From Gemmatimonadaceae bacterium (GTDB lineage Bacteria > Gemmatimonadota > Gemmatimonadetes > Gemmatimonadales > Gemmatimonadaceae), in NCBI GenBank assembly GCA_016720905.1, contig JADKJT010000008.1:175325-239324 (forward strand): a stretch of DNA of 64,000 bases, written 5' to 3'. The notes below the pieces were generated by a model that saw only the letters and a list, made by a program, of their open reading frames with translations, did not search any database and was not told the DNA's origin. Below, in pieces: positions 1 through 9,314 of the stretch (the first letter of the stretch is position 1; every line of letters begins with the position of its first letter). Both the position numbers and the translations under genes were made by a program.

Positions 1-1161
1 CGCTTCACGTATGCCAGTGCGGTCATGGTAACCGCGCTGGCGACCCGCGCAATTTCGGCCCAGACGCCGCCGCCCGCGCGGGACTATCTCGTGCTCGTGG
101 CCAGTGAAGCCGTAGACCGCGTTGCCCTCGTCCGGTTCGGCGCCGGTGGTGCGACGATTGAGCGCGAGCGCTATGTCGGTTGGTCCACCATGGAAGTGGC
201 TGGTCCGCATGGTGTGGCAGTGGCACCGAATGCCAAGCAGTACTTCGTCACCACGGCGCATGGGACGCCGTTCGGCCGTCTCACCAGGTTCAACACCGAG
301 ACGAATGCCGCCGAAGGCAGTGTGATGTTGGGCAATTTTCCGGCCACCGCCCAGGTCACACCTGACGGGTCGCTCGTGTTCGTCGTGAATTTCAATCTCC
401 ACGGCGATATGGAAACGAGCGACGTGTCGGTGGTCTCGGCCAACGAGATGGTCGAGATCGCGCGCATCAGCACCTGTACCATGCCGCACGGGTCCCGCAT
501 CAGCACCGACGGCACACGCCACTACTCGGCGTGCATGATGGATGAAGAACTGGTCGAAATCGACACGCGTACGCTGGCCGTCAACCGCCACTTCTTTCTG
601 ACCAGGGGCAAGGAGATGGGTATGACCGGCGCGCCGCCGGTGCGCGGTGCGGCCGCACACGCGAATCACGACATGGGTGGGCACGGCATGGAGCCACCCA
701 AGCCCGGTGACGTGACCTGCTCTCCCACGTGGGCGCAGCCATCACGCGACGGCACGCGCGTCTGGGTCGCGTGCAACAAGTCCAGCGAGATCGTGGAAAT
801 CGACACGAAGACGTGGAGTCTCGTGCGTCGGCTGCCGGCCGGTCCCGGCGTGTACAACCTCGGGGTGACCCACGACGGCAGCAGGCTCCTCGCCACCAAC
901 AAGCGCGATGCCTCGGTGTCCGTATTCGATGTGGTGACCGGAAAGGAACTGGCGCGCATTGCCACCACGCGCAAGGTCGTGCACGGCGTCGCGGTGTCCG
1001 ACGACGATCGCTATGCGTTCATCTCCGTCGAAGGGATTGGCTCGGAACCCGGCACGGTGGACATCATCGACCTCGCGACCCTCAAGAAGGTCGCGAGTGT
1101 CGATGTGGGCCAGCAGGCCGGCGGCATCGATTTTGTGCGATCGGAGCCAACACGGCGCTAG
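1..1161 (+). CDS. Exported YVTN-type beta-propeller protein (5' end outside the window)
   Basis: The frame is open from the first base, so the true start is at or beyond the left edge; the first internal ATG is at 25. The visible N-terminus looks like the end of a Sec signal peptide finishing at AISAQ. The rest is a run of beta-propeller blades of the YVTN/surface-layer type, seen in repeated patterns such as PHGVAVAPN, VTPDGSLVFVVN, PSRDGTRVWVACN and VTHDGSRLLATNK. A His/Met-rich insertion (HANHDMGGHGM) around residue 213 could bind copper or another soft metal, but that is inference. Substrate and partner are unknown. It converges with the di-heme peroxidase gene, 7 bases away, and both products should be periplasmic. 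Confidence 0.8.
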   Translation, partial: RFTYASAVMVTALATRAISAQTPPPARDYLVLVASEAVDRVALVRFGAGGATIERERYVGWSTMEVAGPHGVAVAPNAKQYFVTTAHGTPFGRLTRFNTETNAAEGSVMLGNFPATAQVTPDGSLVFVVNFNLHGDMETSDVSVVSANEMVEIARISTCTMPHGSRISTDGTRHYSACMMDEELVEIDTRTLAVNRHFFLTRGKEMGMTGAPPVRGAAAHANHDMGGHGMEPPKPGDVTCSPTWAQPSRDGTRVWVACNKSSEIVEIDTKTWSLVRRLPAGPGVYNLGVTHDGSRLLATNKRDASVSVFDVVTGKELARIATTRKVVHGVAVSDDDRYAFISVEGIGSEPGTVDIIDLATLKKVASVDVGQQAGGIDFVRSEPTRR

Positions 1162-1168
1162 CGAGGGG

Positions 1169-2215
1169 TTAGCTCGCTGGCCGCTGCGGAGATGCGATAT
1201 AGTTCACCGGGATCTCTCCGGTGAGTGTGCCCAGCCAGGTCACGATTGATGTCACTTGCGCGGGCGTGAGTTCCTTGCCGAGCTGATGATGCGCCATCAG
1301 ACGCACCGCTTCCTCAAGGCTGGCAACCGACCCGTCGTGAAAGTACGGTCCCGTCTTGTCGACGTTGCGTAGAGAAGGAACCTTGAAGACGAACAGGTCC
1401 TTCGGATCCTTCGTCACCTGATAGCGACCGCTGTCGCCTTGTGCGAACCACGGGGCAACGAGCCCCGCTTTCTGGAACAGGCCGCCGCCCACGAAGGCGC
1501 CGTTATGGCACTGTTGGCAACCGGCCGCCATGAACGTCTGGAGTCCTTCCCGTTCGGGTGCCGTCAACGCGGTGCTATCGCCGGAGAGCAAGCGATCCCA
1601 ACGGGCGGGGGTCACCAGTTTTCGCTCGAAGGCGCCGATCGCACGGCCGACATTGTCGTAGGTGATGGGCTCTGCCTCGCCGGAGAATGCGGCACGGAAT
1701 GCGGCCACATAGCTCTTCGACGCGCGCAAATGGGCCAGGACCGCCGCCGAATCGAGCATCCCCATTTCAACGGGATTGAGGATTGGTCCCTTGGCCTGCG
1801 CTTCGACATCCGATGCCCGTCCGTCCCAGAACTGCGCGAAATGGCCGGCGGCGTTGTACACCGTCGGTGCATTGCGTGTCCCGGCACGACCGTCGTGGCC
1901 CAGCGACACCTTGCGTCCATCGGCGCCCCAGCCGTTCAAGGCATGGCAGCTGTTGCATGATACGTCGTGGCCATCGGACAGCAATGTCTCGTAGAACAGC
2001 GTGCGTCCCAAGGCGATCTTTGCGTCGCTGAGCGGTTGACCAGACACCTCAAGCTGGGCGGGGAGTGGCGCGAAGACTGCGAGTGCCGCCGGAGTGAGCA
2101 CGATCGCGTCTGCATTGACCGTGGTTGCGGCCTCATTGGTGGCTTGGCGCTCGGCTTTGCAGGCGCCAAACATCAGAGCGCCGGCGATCGTCAGCGCGGT
2201 CAGAAATCTTGGCAT
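1169..2215 (-). CDS. Di-heme cytochrome c peroxidase / MauG-family lipoprotein
   Basis: A 348-residue exported redox enzyme of the bacterial CcpA/MauG family, which uses two c-type hemes to reduce peroxide or oxidise a partner. The two heme sites are CNSCH (residues 87-91) and CQQCH (233-237). Family landmarks include NAPTVYNAA, FWDGRA, NPVEMG and VPSLRNVDKTGPYFHDGS. The N-terminus has a lipobox (MFGAC, Cys19), so the protein is probably anchored to a membrane facing the periplasm. The length is usual for the family. The natural electron donor cannot be read from the sequence, and a MauG-like oxidase role rather than a peroxidase role is possible. Confidence 0.9.
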   Translation of the reverse strand: MPRFLTALTIAGALMFGACKAERQATNEAATTVNADAIVLTPAALAVFAPLPAQLEVSGQPLSDAKIALGRTLFYETLLSDGHDVSCNSCHALNGWGADGRKVSLGHDGRAGTRNAPTVYNAAGHFAQFWDGRASDVEAQAKGPILNPVEMGMLDSAAVLAHLRASKSYVAAFRAAFSGEAEPITYDNVGRAIGAFERKLVTPARWDRLLSGDSTALTAPEREGLQTFMAAGCQQCHNGAFVGGGLFQKAGLVAPWFAQGDSGRYQVTKDPKDLFVFKVPSLRNVDKTGPYFHDGSVASLEEAVRLMAHHQLGKELTPAQVTSIVTWLGTLTGEIPVNYIASPQRPAS

Positions 2216-2408
2216 GGGAACTCCCTGGTAACTAGTCGCGGATCGAAGCCGATCCGGGCAGGTCGACCGGCAGCGTCATGCGCGAGCCGGAAACACCTCG
2301 CCACCCGAAATGTCGCGCCCACCCACGAAGTGTCTGTCGGGGAAGTGCAACGACGCCGTGAGGGAATCGCGCCCGTCGGCCATGGTACGCGGACTCGTCG
2401 TCACCGCT

Positions 2409-3806
2409 TCAGCGTGTCCGTCCCCCCGGGCGCTGACGGACATATTGCGCGTAGCTGGGCGTCGATGAATCGAGGCCGAATTTCATGCCCTGTTTACGCG
2501 CGTTTTCACGCCCATACACCGGATTGTAGGCCCAATACACCGCCATCCGGTACGGCGTGCGCATGTGTGTCTTCAGGTCCAGGAACCGCTTGAGCATCGT
2601 CAGTGGTGCGCTCCAGATCCTGCGTGCTTCAGCAAGGGCATCGGTCAGCTGTTGCGGGTCAATATTCCGCGGAGTGAATGCCGCGTGGTTGAACCGGTAT
2701 TCGGGATGGTTCCACCAGCGCCCGTCCCACAACAGTCGGCCCTCCGCCTCGAGGGTCCGGTACAACGGTGTGTTGGGATACGGCTTCAGGATGTTGAAGG
2801 CGCCGAAGGCGAACTTCTGCGCGATCGCCCAGTCGAGCGTACGCCAGATCGTGTCAATCGTATCGGTGTCATGTCCGAACGTGAAACTGGCCCACGTTTG
2901 CAGCCCGTGGTCGCGGAGCACCTCGAGCTGCCGCGCGTACAGCGGGTCGCGGTGCACCGACAGGTTCGGTGCGGCCTTGCGCATCCCCTTCAGGTCGGCC
3001 GCATTGAGACTCTCGAAGCCGACCACATGACCCAGGCATCCGCTGTCGGCCAGGAGCGACATGAGTTCCCGATCGAGCGTCATGTCGATCGACGACTGCG
3101 AGACCCACTTCAGCTTGAGGGGAATCATCGCGCGGCACATCTCCTTCGCGTGCTCCCGATTGGCACAGAAGTTGTCGTCCACGAAGAACACCATCTTGTG
3201 GTCACGCCGTTCCAGCTCCTCGAGCACCTGATCGATGTGGCGATGGAACACTTTCCGGTCGAAGAAGGCCGAGATGGCGCAGAAACTGCACGCGAAATGA
3301 CAGCCGCGACTGAATTGCAGCAGGCTGATCGGGAGATACCCTTTGCCGACGTACAGGTCGCGGCGCGGCAGCACGCGCGGCGCCTGCGCCACCCCCGGCT
3401 GCGCGCAATACCGCGGCTTGAGTCGGCCGGCCTTCGCGTCGGCTACGACATCGGTCCACCCCTGTTCCGCGTCGCCGGTAAACACACTGTCGGCGTAGGC
3501 TTGCGCTTCATCCGGTACGAGCGTGGGGTGCATCCCGCCCAGAATGACCTGCACCCCGCGTTTGCGATACTCGGCCGCAATCTGGTACGAACGCCGGGCC
3601 GTCCAGGTCTCCACCGTGATGCCGACCAGATCGGTTGGCTCGTCGTAGGGGATCGCTTCCATGCGGTCATCGTACAGCTTGACGTCGACATCGGGTGGCG
3701 TGAGCGCGCCGATCACGCCCAGGGTCAGGGGCTCCATGCGGCTCTCTTCGACATAGAGCGCGTTGTCGGCGGTGCCCATGCGGGGCTTGATCAGCGTGAT
3801 GCGCAT
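2409..3806 (-). CDS. B12-binding-type radical SAM enzyme (paralogue 1)
   Basis: 465 residues. The N-terminal ~150 residues have the Rossmann-like cobalamin-binding layout common to BchE/HpnP-type enzymes (LYDDR, ILGGMHPTLVPDEA, then a GDAE motif). A radical SAM domain follows, with the cluster cysteines C169, C173 and C176 in SRGCHFACSFC, and then a C-terminal helical extension with FNILKPYPNTPLYRTLEAEGR and a conserved WWNHPEYRF stretch. Such enzymes typically methylate or rearrange unactivated carbons using SAM and methylcobalamin; the substrate here is unknown. It starts 6 bases after the end of paralogue 2 and is second in the leftward arm of the cluster. Confidence 0.85.
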   Translation of the reverse strand: MRITLIKPRMGTADNALYVEESRMEPLTLGVIGALTPPDVDVKLYDDRMEAIPYDEPTDLVGITVETWTARRSYQIAAEYRKRGVQVILGGMHPTLVPDEAQAYADSVFTGDAEQGWTDVVADAKAGRLKPRYCAQPGVAQAPRVLPRRDLYVGKGYLPISLLQFSRGCHFACSFCAISAFFDRKVFHRHIDQVLEELERRDHKMVFFVDDNFCANREHAKEMCRAMIPLKLKWVSQSSIDMTLDRELMSLLADSGCLGHVVGFESLNAADLKGMRKAAPNLSVHRDPLYARQLEVLRDHGLQTWASFTFGHDTDTIDTIWRTLDWAIAQKFAFGAFNILKPYPNTPLYRTLEAEGRLLWDGRWWNHPEYRFNHAAFTPRNIDPQQLTDALAEARRIWSAPLTMLKRFLDLKTHMRTPYRMAVYWAYNPVYGRENARKQGMKFGLDSSTPSYAQYVRQRPGGRTR

Positions 3807-3812
3807 GTCCGC

Positions 3813-5222
3813 TCAACCGTGAATGGGCGACGCATCCGCCGCATGATTGGTGATCGCCCAACCGTTCGTGTCCGTCATCTGGTCGGGCACCGACCCGCGC
3901 GGATCCAGTCCGACGCCGGGAATACCGAGCGGCGAACCCTGCTTCCGGTGGATCTCGGTCCGCGAGACAAGGTTGGTGGCGAGATAGACGCCCAACGCAT
4001 AAGGACTGCGCATGTTGGCAGGCAGATCGAAGGCACGTGAGACGATGCTGCGCGCGCTGTTGAACTGCGAGCGCGCCCAATAGCAGCCGGCTTCCAGTTC
4101 GGCAGGGGTCATCCCCACCGGCCGGAACACCGCGCCTCCGTAGCGGTAGGTAGAGTCCAGCCACCACGGATCGTTGAGGAGTCGACCTTCGCGCCGCAAC
4201 CGATGGTACAGCTTGGTGCCCGGCATCGGCGTGAGCGCGTTGAAATTGGCGAGATAGAACTTGTGTCGCAGCGCAAATTCGAGGTTGATCTTGAACGAAT
4301 CCGGGGTGTCCCGGTCATAGCCGTGTACGAAGGTGCCATAGATCATCACGCCGGCGTCCTTGAAGCGCGCGATCGACGTGTCGTAGTCCTGATGCCGCAC
4401 ATTCCAGCCCTTCTTCATCTGCCGCAGGTTACCCGTATCGAGACTCTCGAAGCCAATCACCACCGAGATGCAGCCACTGCGGCGCAGCAGGTCCATCAGC
4501 TTTGGATTGCCGGCGACGTCAATCGAGATTTGGCTCGACCAGCGGATCTTCAACGGCACGAGCGCCTCGAAGAACTCGGTGGCCCTGGCCTCGTCCACGA
4601 AGATGTTGTCATCGACGATGAAGACATGGTTGCGGTCGAGTGCCTCGATCTCCCGGATCACCTCCGGCACCGACCGCTGCCGAAGGTTGCGCCCGTAGAA
4701 GGCGCTGATGGAACAGAACTCACAGGCGTATTTGCAGCCACGCGCGTACTGCACCAGCGGAATCGGCGCGTAGCGTTTGCCGCCGTAAATGGAGCGATCG
4801 GGAGCGATCGTCTCCAGCGGCGTGAGTCCGGGTTGTCGGTAGATCGGCTTGAGTCGCCCGACGCGCGCGTCGTCGAGGATCTCGCTCCAGATCCCTTCCG
4901 CATCACCGATCGCGATGGCGTCGGCGAATTGCAGTCCTTCCTCGGGCATGAACGAGGGGTGATAGCCTCCCAACACCACCGGGACGCCACGCTTCCGATA
5001 CTCGGCCGCCAGTTGATAGGCCCGGCGCGCGGTGTACGTCTCGACGGTCATGGCGACCAGGTCGGTCGGCTCGTCGAACGGAATCGTCTCGAAGCGATCG
5101 TCGTACAACACCCGCTCGATGTGCGCTGGCGTCATCGACGAGAGATACGCGAAGACCAGCGGGGTCATCGCGTCACTCGCCCTGCGGTCTCCGATATTCG
5201 GCCTGATAAATGTGACTTTCAT
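3813..5222 (-). CDS. B12-binding-type radical SAM enzyme (paralogue 2)
   Basis: 469 residues, first gene of the leftward arm. The ATG at 5222 is preceded by GGAGG at suitable spacing. The architecture matches the neighbouring paralogues: an N-terminal cobalamin-binding-like domain (VLYDDRFETIPFDEPTDL, VVLGGYHPSFMPEE), a radical SAM core with C163, C167 and C170 (RGCKYACEFC), and a C-terminal extension with TPMPGTKLYHRLRREGR and WWLDSTYRYGG. SAM-dependent radical chemistry on a lipid, pigment or peptide precursor is likely by family, but the reaction is not known. It is divergently transcribed from paralogue 3 across a 167-base gap. Confidence 0.85.
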   Translation of the reverse strand: MKVTFIRPNIGDRRASDAMTPLVFAYLSSMTPAHIERVLYDDRFETIPFDEPTDLVAMTVETYTARRAYQLAAEYRKRGVPVVLGGYHPSFMPEEGLQFADAIAIGDAEGIWSEILDDARVGRLKPIYRQPGLTPLETIAPDRSIYGGKRYAPIPLVQYARGCKYACEFCSISAFYGRNLRQRSVPEVIREIEALDRNHVFIVDDNIFVDEARATEFFEALVPLKIRWSSQISIDVAGNPKLMDLLRRSGCISVVIGFESLDTGNLRQMKKGWNVRHQDYDTSIARFKDAGVMIYGTFVHGYDRDTPDSFKINLEFALRHKFYLANFNALTPMPGTKLYHRLRREGRLLNDPWWLDSTYRYGGAVFRPVGMTPAELEAGCYWARSQFNSARSIVSRAFDLPANMRSPYALGVYLATNLVSRTEIHRKQGSPLGIPGVGLDPRGSVPDQMTDTNGWAITNHAADASPIHG

Positions 5223-5332
5223 TGGCGGCCTCCACGCGCGGGACAGCTGAGACGCCCCATCTGGATCATGCGGTCGGGTTGCCCGACAGGCAAGCGCGCG
5301 TTGATACGTCGAGTGACGTAGCGTTCGACGTA

Positions 5333-5360
5333 TTGCTACCCACCCGCCAACAGGTATGAT
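5333..5360 (+). promoter_or_regulatory. Candidate sigma70-type promoter for the rightward arm
   Basis: TTGCTA (5333-5338) and TATGAT (5355-5360) are separated by 16 bases, about 30 bases before the GTG start at 5390. The -10 matches the consensus at 5 of 6 bases and the -35 at 4 of 6. The call rests only on this match and on its position in the divergent gap. Confidence 0.35.
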
Positions 5361-5389
5361 ATGCGTGTCGTCAACTGCCGAGGTGAACA

Positions 5390-6817
5390 GTGTCTACCAA
5401 TAGCGTGCCGGACGAACGCATGACCCCTTTGCGCATCGCACTTATCTCCCCCAAAGGTCCGTTGTATCGACACCGTGGCGGGATCTGGCGCAAGTCGCTG
5501 CGCTACCAGCCGCTGACGCTCACCACACTGGCGGCGCTCATCCCCGCCGACATTCCGCACACGGTGCAGTGTATCGACGAAGGGATCGCCGATGTGCCCC
5601 TCGACCTCGATGTCGATGTCGTCGGGCTCACCGTCATTACCGGGACGGCGGTGCGCGCGTACGCCCTGGCCGACCACTTCCGCGCGCGGGGCATCACGGT
5701 CGTACTCGGCGGCCCGCATGTCACTCTCATCCCCGACGACGCGCAACCGCACGCCGATGCGATCGTGGTGGGCTACGCGGAAGACACCTGGCCGCAGCTG
5801 CTGCACGACATCGTCGCCGGCACGCTCCAGCGCCGGTACACCATGGCGCCGGGCCTCAGCCTCGCTGACCGACCGTTCCCGCGCCGCGATCTGCTGCCCG
5901 GCCGCCACTTCATCACCAACAATGTCTTCGAGGCCACGCGCGGCTGCGTGCATCCCTGCGAGTTCTGCGTGGTACCCACGGCATGGGGCCGCAAGCCGTT
6001 CCTCAAGCCGGTGGCCGACGTCGTCGCGGACATCCGTCGGCATGGCGCGAAGAAGCTCATCTTCATCGACCTCAACCTCATCGCCGACCGGGAACACGCG
6101 AAGACACTCTTCACGGCGCTCATTCCGCTCAAGCTCAACTGGTACGGCCTGGCCACTGTCCTGCTGGCCGACGACCTCGAGCTGCTTGAACTCTGCGCCC
6201 GCAGCGGATGCCGCGGATTGCTCATGGGACTTGAGTCCATGTCGGCCGCAAACCTCAAGGGCAGCCGCAAGGGATTCAATTCACCGGATAACTTTGTCCG
6301 CGTTGTCGAGCGCTTGCATGCGCACGGCATTGCGCTGCAGGGCTGCTTCGTGTTCGGGCTCGACGAAGACACGCCGGATGTCTTCCTGAAGACCGCCGAG
6401 TTCGCCGTGCAGGCCAAGATCGACCTGCCGCGCTTTGCCGTGGTCACGCCGTTTCCCAATACGCCGCTGCACAAGCGGTTGGAAGCCGAGGGACGCATCC
6501 TCACGCGCAACTGGGAACTGTACGACGCGCAACATGTGGTGTTCCAGCCGAAGCACATGAGTGTAGAGGAACTGCAGCGCGGGATCGAATCGGCCTGGAA
6601 ACATGCCTACAGCTTGAACGGGATCTGGCGGCGCATCCGCCAGTCACCGGCGCCATGGCCGGTGCGCATCGGCACAAACCTCGGCTATCGCTTCTACGCC
6701 AACAACCTGTCGCGGTTCTACAACTGCGACTGGATCATCGGGCGCGCGCCGTCAGGACAGGACATGGGATACGTGGAGACCTCCACCGATGCCGCGACCG
6801 CCGAGGTGGGCTCGTGA
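5390..6817 (+). CDS. B12-binding-type radical SAM enzyme (paralogue 3)
   Basis: 475 residues from a GTG start at 5390, chosen because AGGTGA lies just upstream; an in-frame ATG at 5420 is the alternative. The N-terminal cobalamin-binding-like domain (VVLGGPHVTLIPDDAQ) is followed by a radical SAM core with C186, C190 and C193 (RGCVHPCEFC) and the usual tail (VTPFPNTPLHKRLEAEGR). It is the most divergent of the four paralogues: the N-terminal region and the cluster-flanking residues (CEFCVVPTAW) differ from the others. Its stop codon overlaps the GTG start of paralogue 4, so the two are translationally coupled. Substrate unknown. Confidence 0.85.
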   Translation: MSTNSVPDERMTPLRIALISPKGPLYRHRGGIWRKSLRYQPLTLTTLAALIPADIPHTVQCIDEGIADVPLDLDVDVVGLTVITGTAVRAYALADHFRARGITVVLGGPHVTLIPDDAQPHADAIVVGYAEDTWPQLLHDIVAGTLQRRYTMAPGLSLADRPFPRRDLLPGRHFITNNVFEATRGCVHPCEFCVVPTAWGRKPFLKPVADVVADIRRHGAKKLIFIDLNLIADREHAKTLFTALIPLKLNWYGLATVLLADDLELLELCARSGCRGLLMGLESMSAANLKGSRKGFNSPDNFVRVVERLHAHGIALQGCFVFGLDEDTPDVFLKTAEFAVQAKIDLPRFAVVTPFPNTPLHKRLEAEGRILTRNWELYDAQHVVFQPKHMSVEELQRGIESAWKHAYSLNGIWRRIRQSPAPWPVRIGTNLGYRFYANNLSRFYNCDWIIGRAPSGQDMGYVETSTDAATAEVGS

Positions 6818-8178
6818 AGCGGTTCCGCGTCACGCTGGTCCACCCCTGCGTGGGACGCGTCCCCGGGCAGGAATACATCAAGACGTGGCAGATGGAATCA
6901 CTGCCGGCGGCCGCGCTGGCCGGCCTCACGCCGGGCGACATCGAGGTGAAGTTCTACGACGACCGGTTGGAGCCGGTGCCATTCGACGAACCGACCGATC
7001 TCGTCGCCATCAGTGTCGAGACCTACACCGCGAAGCGCGCCTATCAGATTGCCAGTGAATACCGGCGTCGCGGCATTCCGGTGGTGATGGGCGGCTTTCA
7101 CGCATCCCTGTGCCCCGACGAGGTCGCGCGCTACGCGGAAGCGGTGGTCGTCGGTGAGGCAGAGACGCTCTGGGGCCGCGTGCTCGATGACGCCCGGCAT
7201 GGCACACTGCAGAAGTTCTATCGGAGTGAGGGGCGTCCGTCACTGGAACTGCTCCGTCCCGATCGGTCGATCTTCCGCGGCAAGCGCTACTTGCCCATCG
7301 GCCTCGTGGAGGCCGGTCGCGGGTGCCATTTCCGTTGCGATTTCTGCGCGGTGCAGACCGTCTTCAACCAGACACAGACGCGCCGACCGATCGACCGCAT
7401 CCTTGACGAGTTACGCGCCCTCAAGGACTCCAAGCGCATCTTCTTTTTCGTCGACGACAACATCACGTCCAACATCTCGCAGGCCAAGGAGTTCTTCCGC
7501 GCCCTCATTCCGCTGCGCATCCGCTGGGTAAGCCAGGCCAGCATCAATGCGGCGCACGACGAGGAATTCCTCGACCTCCTGGTGCGCAGTGGATGTCAGG
7601 GCGTGCTGATCGGCTTCGAAAGCCTGAATCCGGCCAACCTCACCGCCATGAACAAGACGTTCAACACGGCGAAAGGCGGATTCGAGAAAGCGCTGGCCAA
7701 CCTGCGCCGCCATCGCATCCGCGTGTACGGCACCTTCATCTTCGGTTACGACGGCGACTCCGAAGAGAGCTTCCGTCCCACCGTGGAATTCGCGCAACGA
7801 CATGGCTTCTACATCGCGGCCTTCAATCACCTCACGCCGTTTCCGGGGACGCCGCTGTATCAACGACTCGAGGCCGAAGGCCGGTTGCTGTACGAATCGT
7901 GGTGGCTGGACGACCAGTACAGCTACAACCGCATCCCCTTCCAACCGCGCGGCATGTCGCCCGAGGCGCTGCAGCGCGAGTGCCTGGGCGCGCGACGCGA
8001 ATTCTACTCGTGGTCCAGCATCTTCCGTCGCAGCGCCGACACGGTGAATCGATCCAACGCGTTCATGTGGCGGAATTTCTTCCCGATCAACGCGATGCAT
8101 CGCGGCGACGTCAGCCTGCGTGATCACTACCCACTGGGAGACCTGTCGTGGCGCGGCACCTTGCTGACCGCGAACTGA
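6814..8178 (+). CDS. B12-binding-type radical SAM enzyme (paralogue 4)
   Basis: 454 residues. The GTG at 6814 overlaps the stop of the preceding gene (GTGA). This start gives the N-terminus VKRFRVTLVHPCVGRV, which aligns with the other paralogues; in-frame codons further upstream lie inside paralogue 3. The cobalamin-binding-like domain (VVMGGFHASLCPDEV, VVVGEAE) precedes the radical SAM cysteines C171, C175 and C178 (GRGCHFRCDFC). The tail has TPFPGTPLYQRLEAEGR and WWLDDQYSYNR. It is close to paralogue 2 in style. The 31-base overlap with the next gene indicates a single transcript. Confidence 0.85.
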   Translation: MKRFRVTLVHPCVGRVPGQEYIKTWQMESLPAAALAGLTPGDIEVKFYDDRLEPVPFDEPTDLVAISVETYTAKRAYQIASEYRRRGIPVVMGGFHASLCPDEVARYAEAVVVGEAETLWGRVLDDARHGTLQKFYRSEGRPSLELLRPDRSIFRGKRYLPIGLVEAGRGCHFRCDFCAVQTVFNQTQTRRPIDRILDELRALKDSKRIFFFVDDNITSNISQAKEFFRALIPLRIRWVSQASINAAHDEEFLDLLVRSGCQGVLIGFESLNPANLTAMNKTFNTAKGGFEKALANLRRHRIRVYGTFIFGYDGDSEESFRPTVEFAQRHGFYIAAFNHLTPFPGTPLYQRLEAEGRLLYESWWLDDQYSYNRIPFQPRGMSPEALQRECLGARREFYSWSSIFRRSADTVNRSNAFMWRNFFPINAMHRGDVSLRDHYPLGDLSWRGTLLTAN

Positions 8179-9314
8179 CGGAGGCACCCGGGAAAGCCGC
8201 GTCGGCCGCCGGAGCACCGGACGGCTTTGCACTCGCCACTCCCCGTGACGAAGCCGAGGTGCGGACGCTCCTGCGGCGCGTGGTAATGCCGGGAGCGGTT
8301 CGTGTGGCGTTCACGCGTGAACCCGACTACTTCGCCGGTGAGGGCCTGGCCGGTGCGGACGACCGCACGCTCATTCATCGCGCCGACGGACCGGTGAATG
8401 CGGTCGCGCGACTCAGCCTGCATACACTGCACCGCAACGGCACCGCGCGGCGCGTGGGCTATCTCGGCGAACTGCGGGTCGCGCCCGACGCCAGACACGG
8501 CGCGCGCATCCTGCGCGATGGTTTCGATATCCTGCACCGCCAGGTGCGCGAGAATCACGTCGAGGGCTGCTTCACGAGTATCGCCACCGACAACGTGCGC
8601 GCACGCCGGGTCCTCGAGCAGGGGCGGCGGTTTGGTCTTCCGGTCTACACGCCCATCGCGGATCTCGTCACGCGCGTCGTGCCGGTGAACCGTGCGACGC
8701 GCGAGGCGGCGGCAGACGGCACGACGGGACCGGCCGCCGCGCCCGTCGACCGCGATGAGCTCACCGGATTCCTTCAGCGCCACGCGCGGTCTGTGCAGCT
8801 CTCGCTCAGCTGGGACGACGCGCGGTGGCAGGCGCTCGCCGAACACGGTGTCGGCCTGCGCGACTTTTCGGTTGTGCGCGAGCGCGGCCGCATCGTCGCG
8901 GCCGCGGCCGTGTGGGATCAACGCGCGTTCAAACAGACCGTTATTTGCGGCTACGACGGGCTGCTGCAGGTGTCGCGGCCGCTGGTGAATCTGTTGGCTC
9001 GCTTCGGCGTCGCGCCTTTACTGCCGCAACCCGGCACCACGCTGGCGCTCGCATCGGTCCTCGGTATGGCCGTGGACAGCGATACGCACTGGGCGACGCT
9101 CTGGAACACCCTTCGCCAGACGGCAGCGCACCGTTCGATTGACTGGCTGGTGTTGGCGCGCGAGGCACGCGACCCGCAATTGTCCGCGCTTCGTCAGTGT
9201 CGGCGCGGCCGCGAGTATCACACGCGCTTGTACGATGTGCGATGGTCCGACGCGCCCGCCTGGCCCGATCGCTGGGACGCCAGTCCGTTTCGGCCCGAGG
9301 TTGCGCTGCTATGA
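8148..9314 (+). CDS. GNAT-family N-acetyltransferase-like protein
   Basis: 388 residues from a GTG at 8148, preceded by GGGAG. The first half contains a GNAT core: the acyl-CoA-binding segment GELRVAPDARHGA (residues 107-119) followed by ATDNVRARRVLEQ. The second half (from about residue 190) looks like a second, degenerate acyltransferase-like lobe (DFSVVRERGRIVAAAAVWD) without a clear acyl-CoA loop. It probably transfers an acetyl or longer acyl group to an amine. Position between the radical SAM genes and a GH3 ligase suggests a role in tailoring the same product. Acceptor and donor are unknown. Confidence 0.7.
   Translation: MARHLADRELTEAPGKAASAAGAPDGFALATPRDEAEVRTLLRRVVMPGAVRVAFTREPDYFAGEGLAGADDRTLIHRADGPVNAVARLSLHTLHRNGTARRVGYLGELRVAPDARHGARILRDGFDILHRQVRENHVEGCFTSIATDNVRARRVLEQGRRFGLPVYTPIADLVTRVVPVNRATREAAADGTTGPAAAPVDRDELTGFLQRHARSVQLSLSWDDARWQALAEHGVGLRDFSVVRERGRIVAAAAVWDQRAFKQTVICGYDGLLQVSRPLVNLLARFGVAPLLPQPGTTLALASVLGMAVDSDTHWATLWNTLRQTAAHRSIDWLVLAREARDPQLSALRQCRRGREYHTRLYDVRWSDAPAWPDRWDASPFRPEVALL

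Noticed and set aside
2565..4040. A 491-codon plus-strand open frame
   Set aside because: It lies antisense to two radical SAM genes with clear motifs and lacks any recognisable domain.
5336..6097. A 253-codon minus-strand frame over radical SAM paralogue 3
   Set aside because: It is antisense to a gene with an intact radical SAM motif and contains no domain.
6655..6813. Upstream start for radical SAM paralogue 4
   Set aside because: The extra residues lie inside paralogue 3 and do not match the family; the GTG at 6814 with the GTGA overlap fits.
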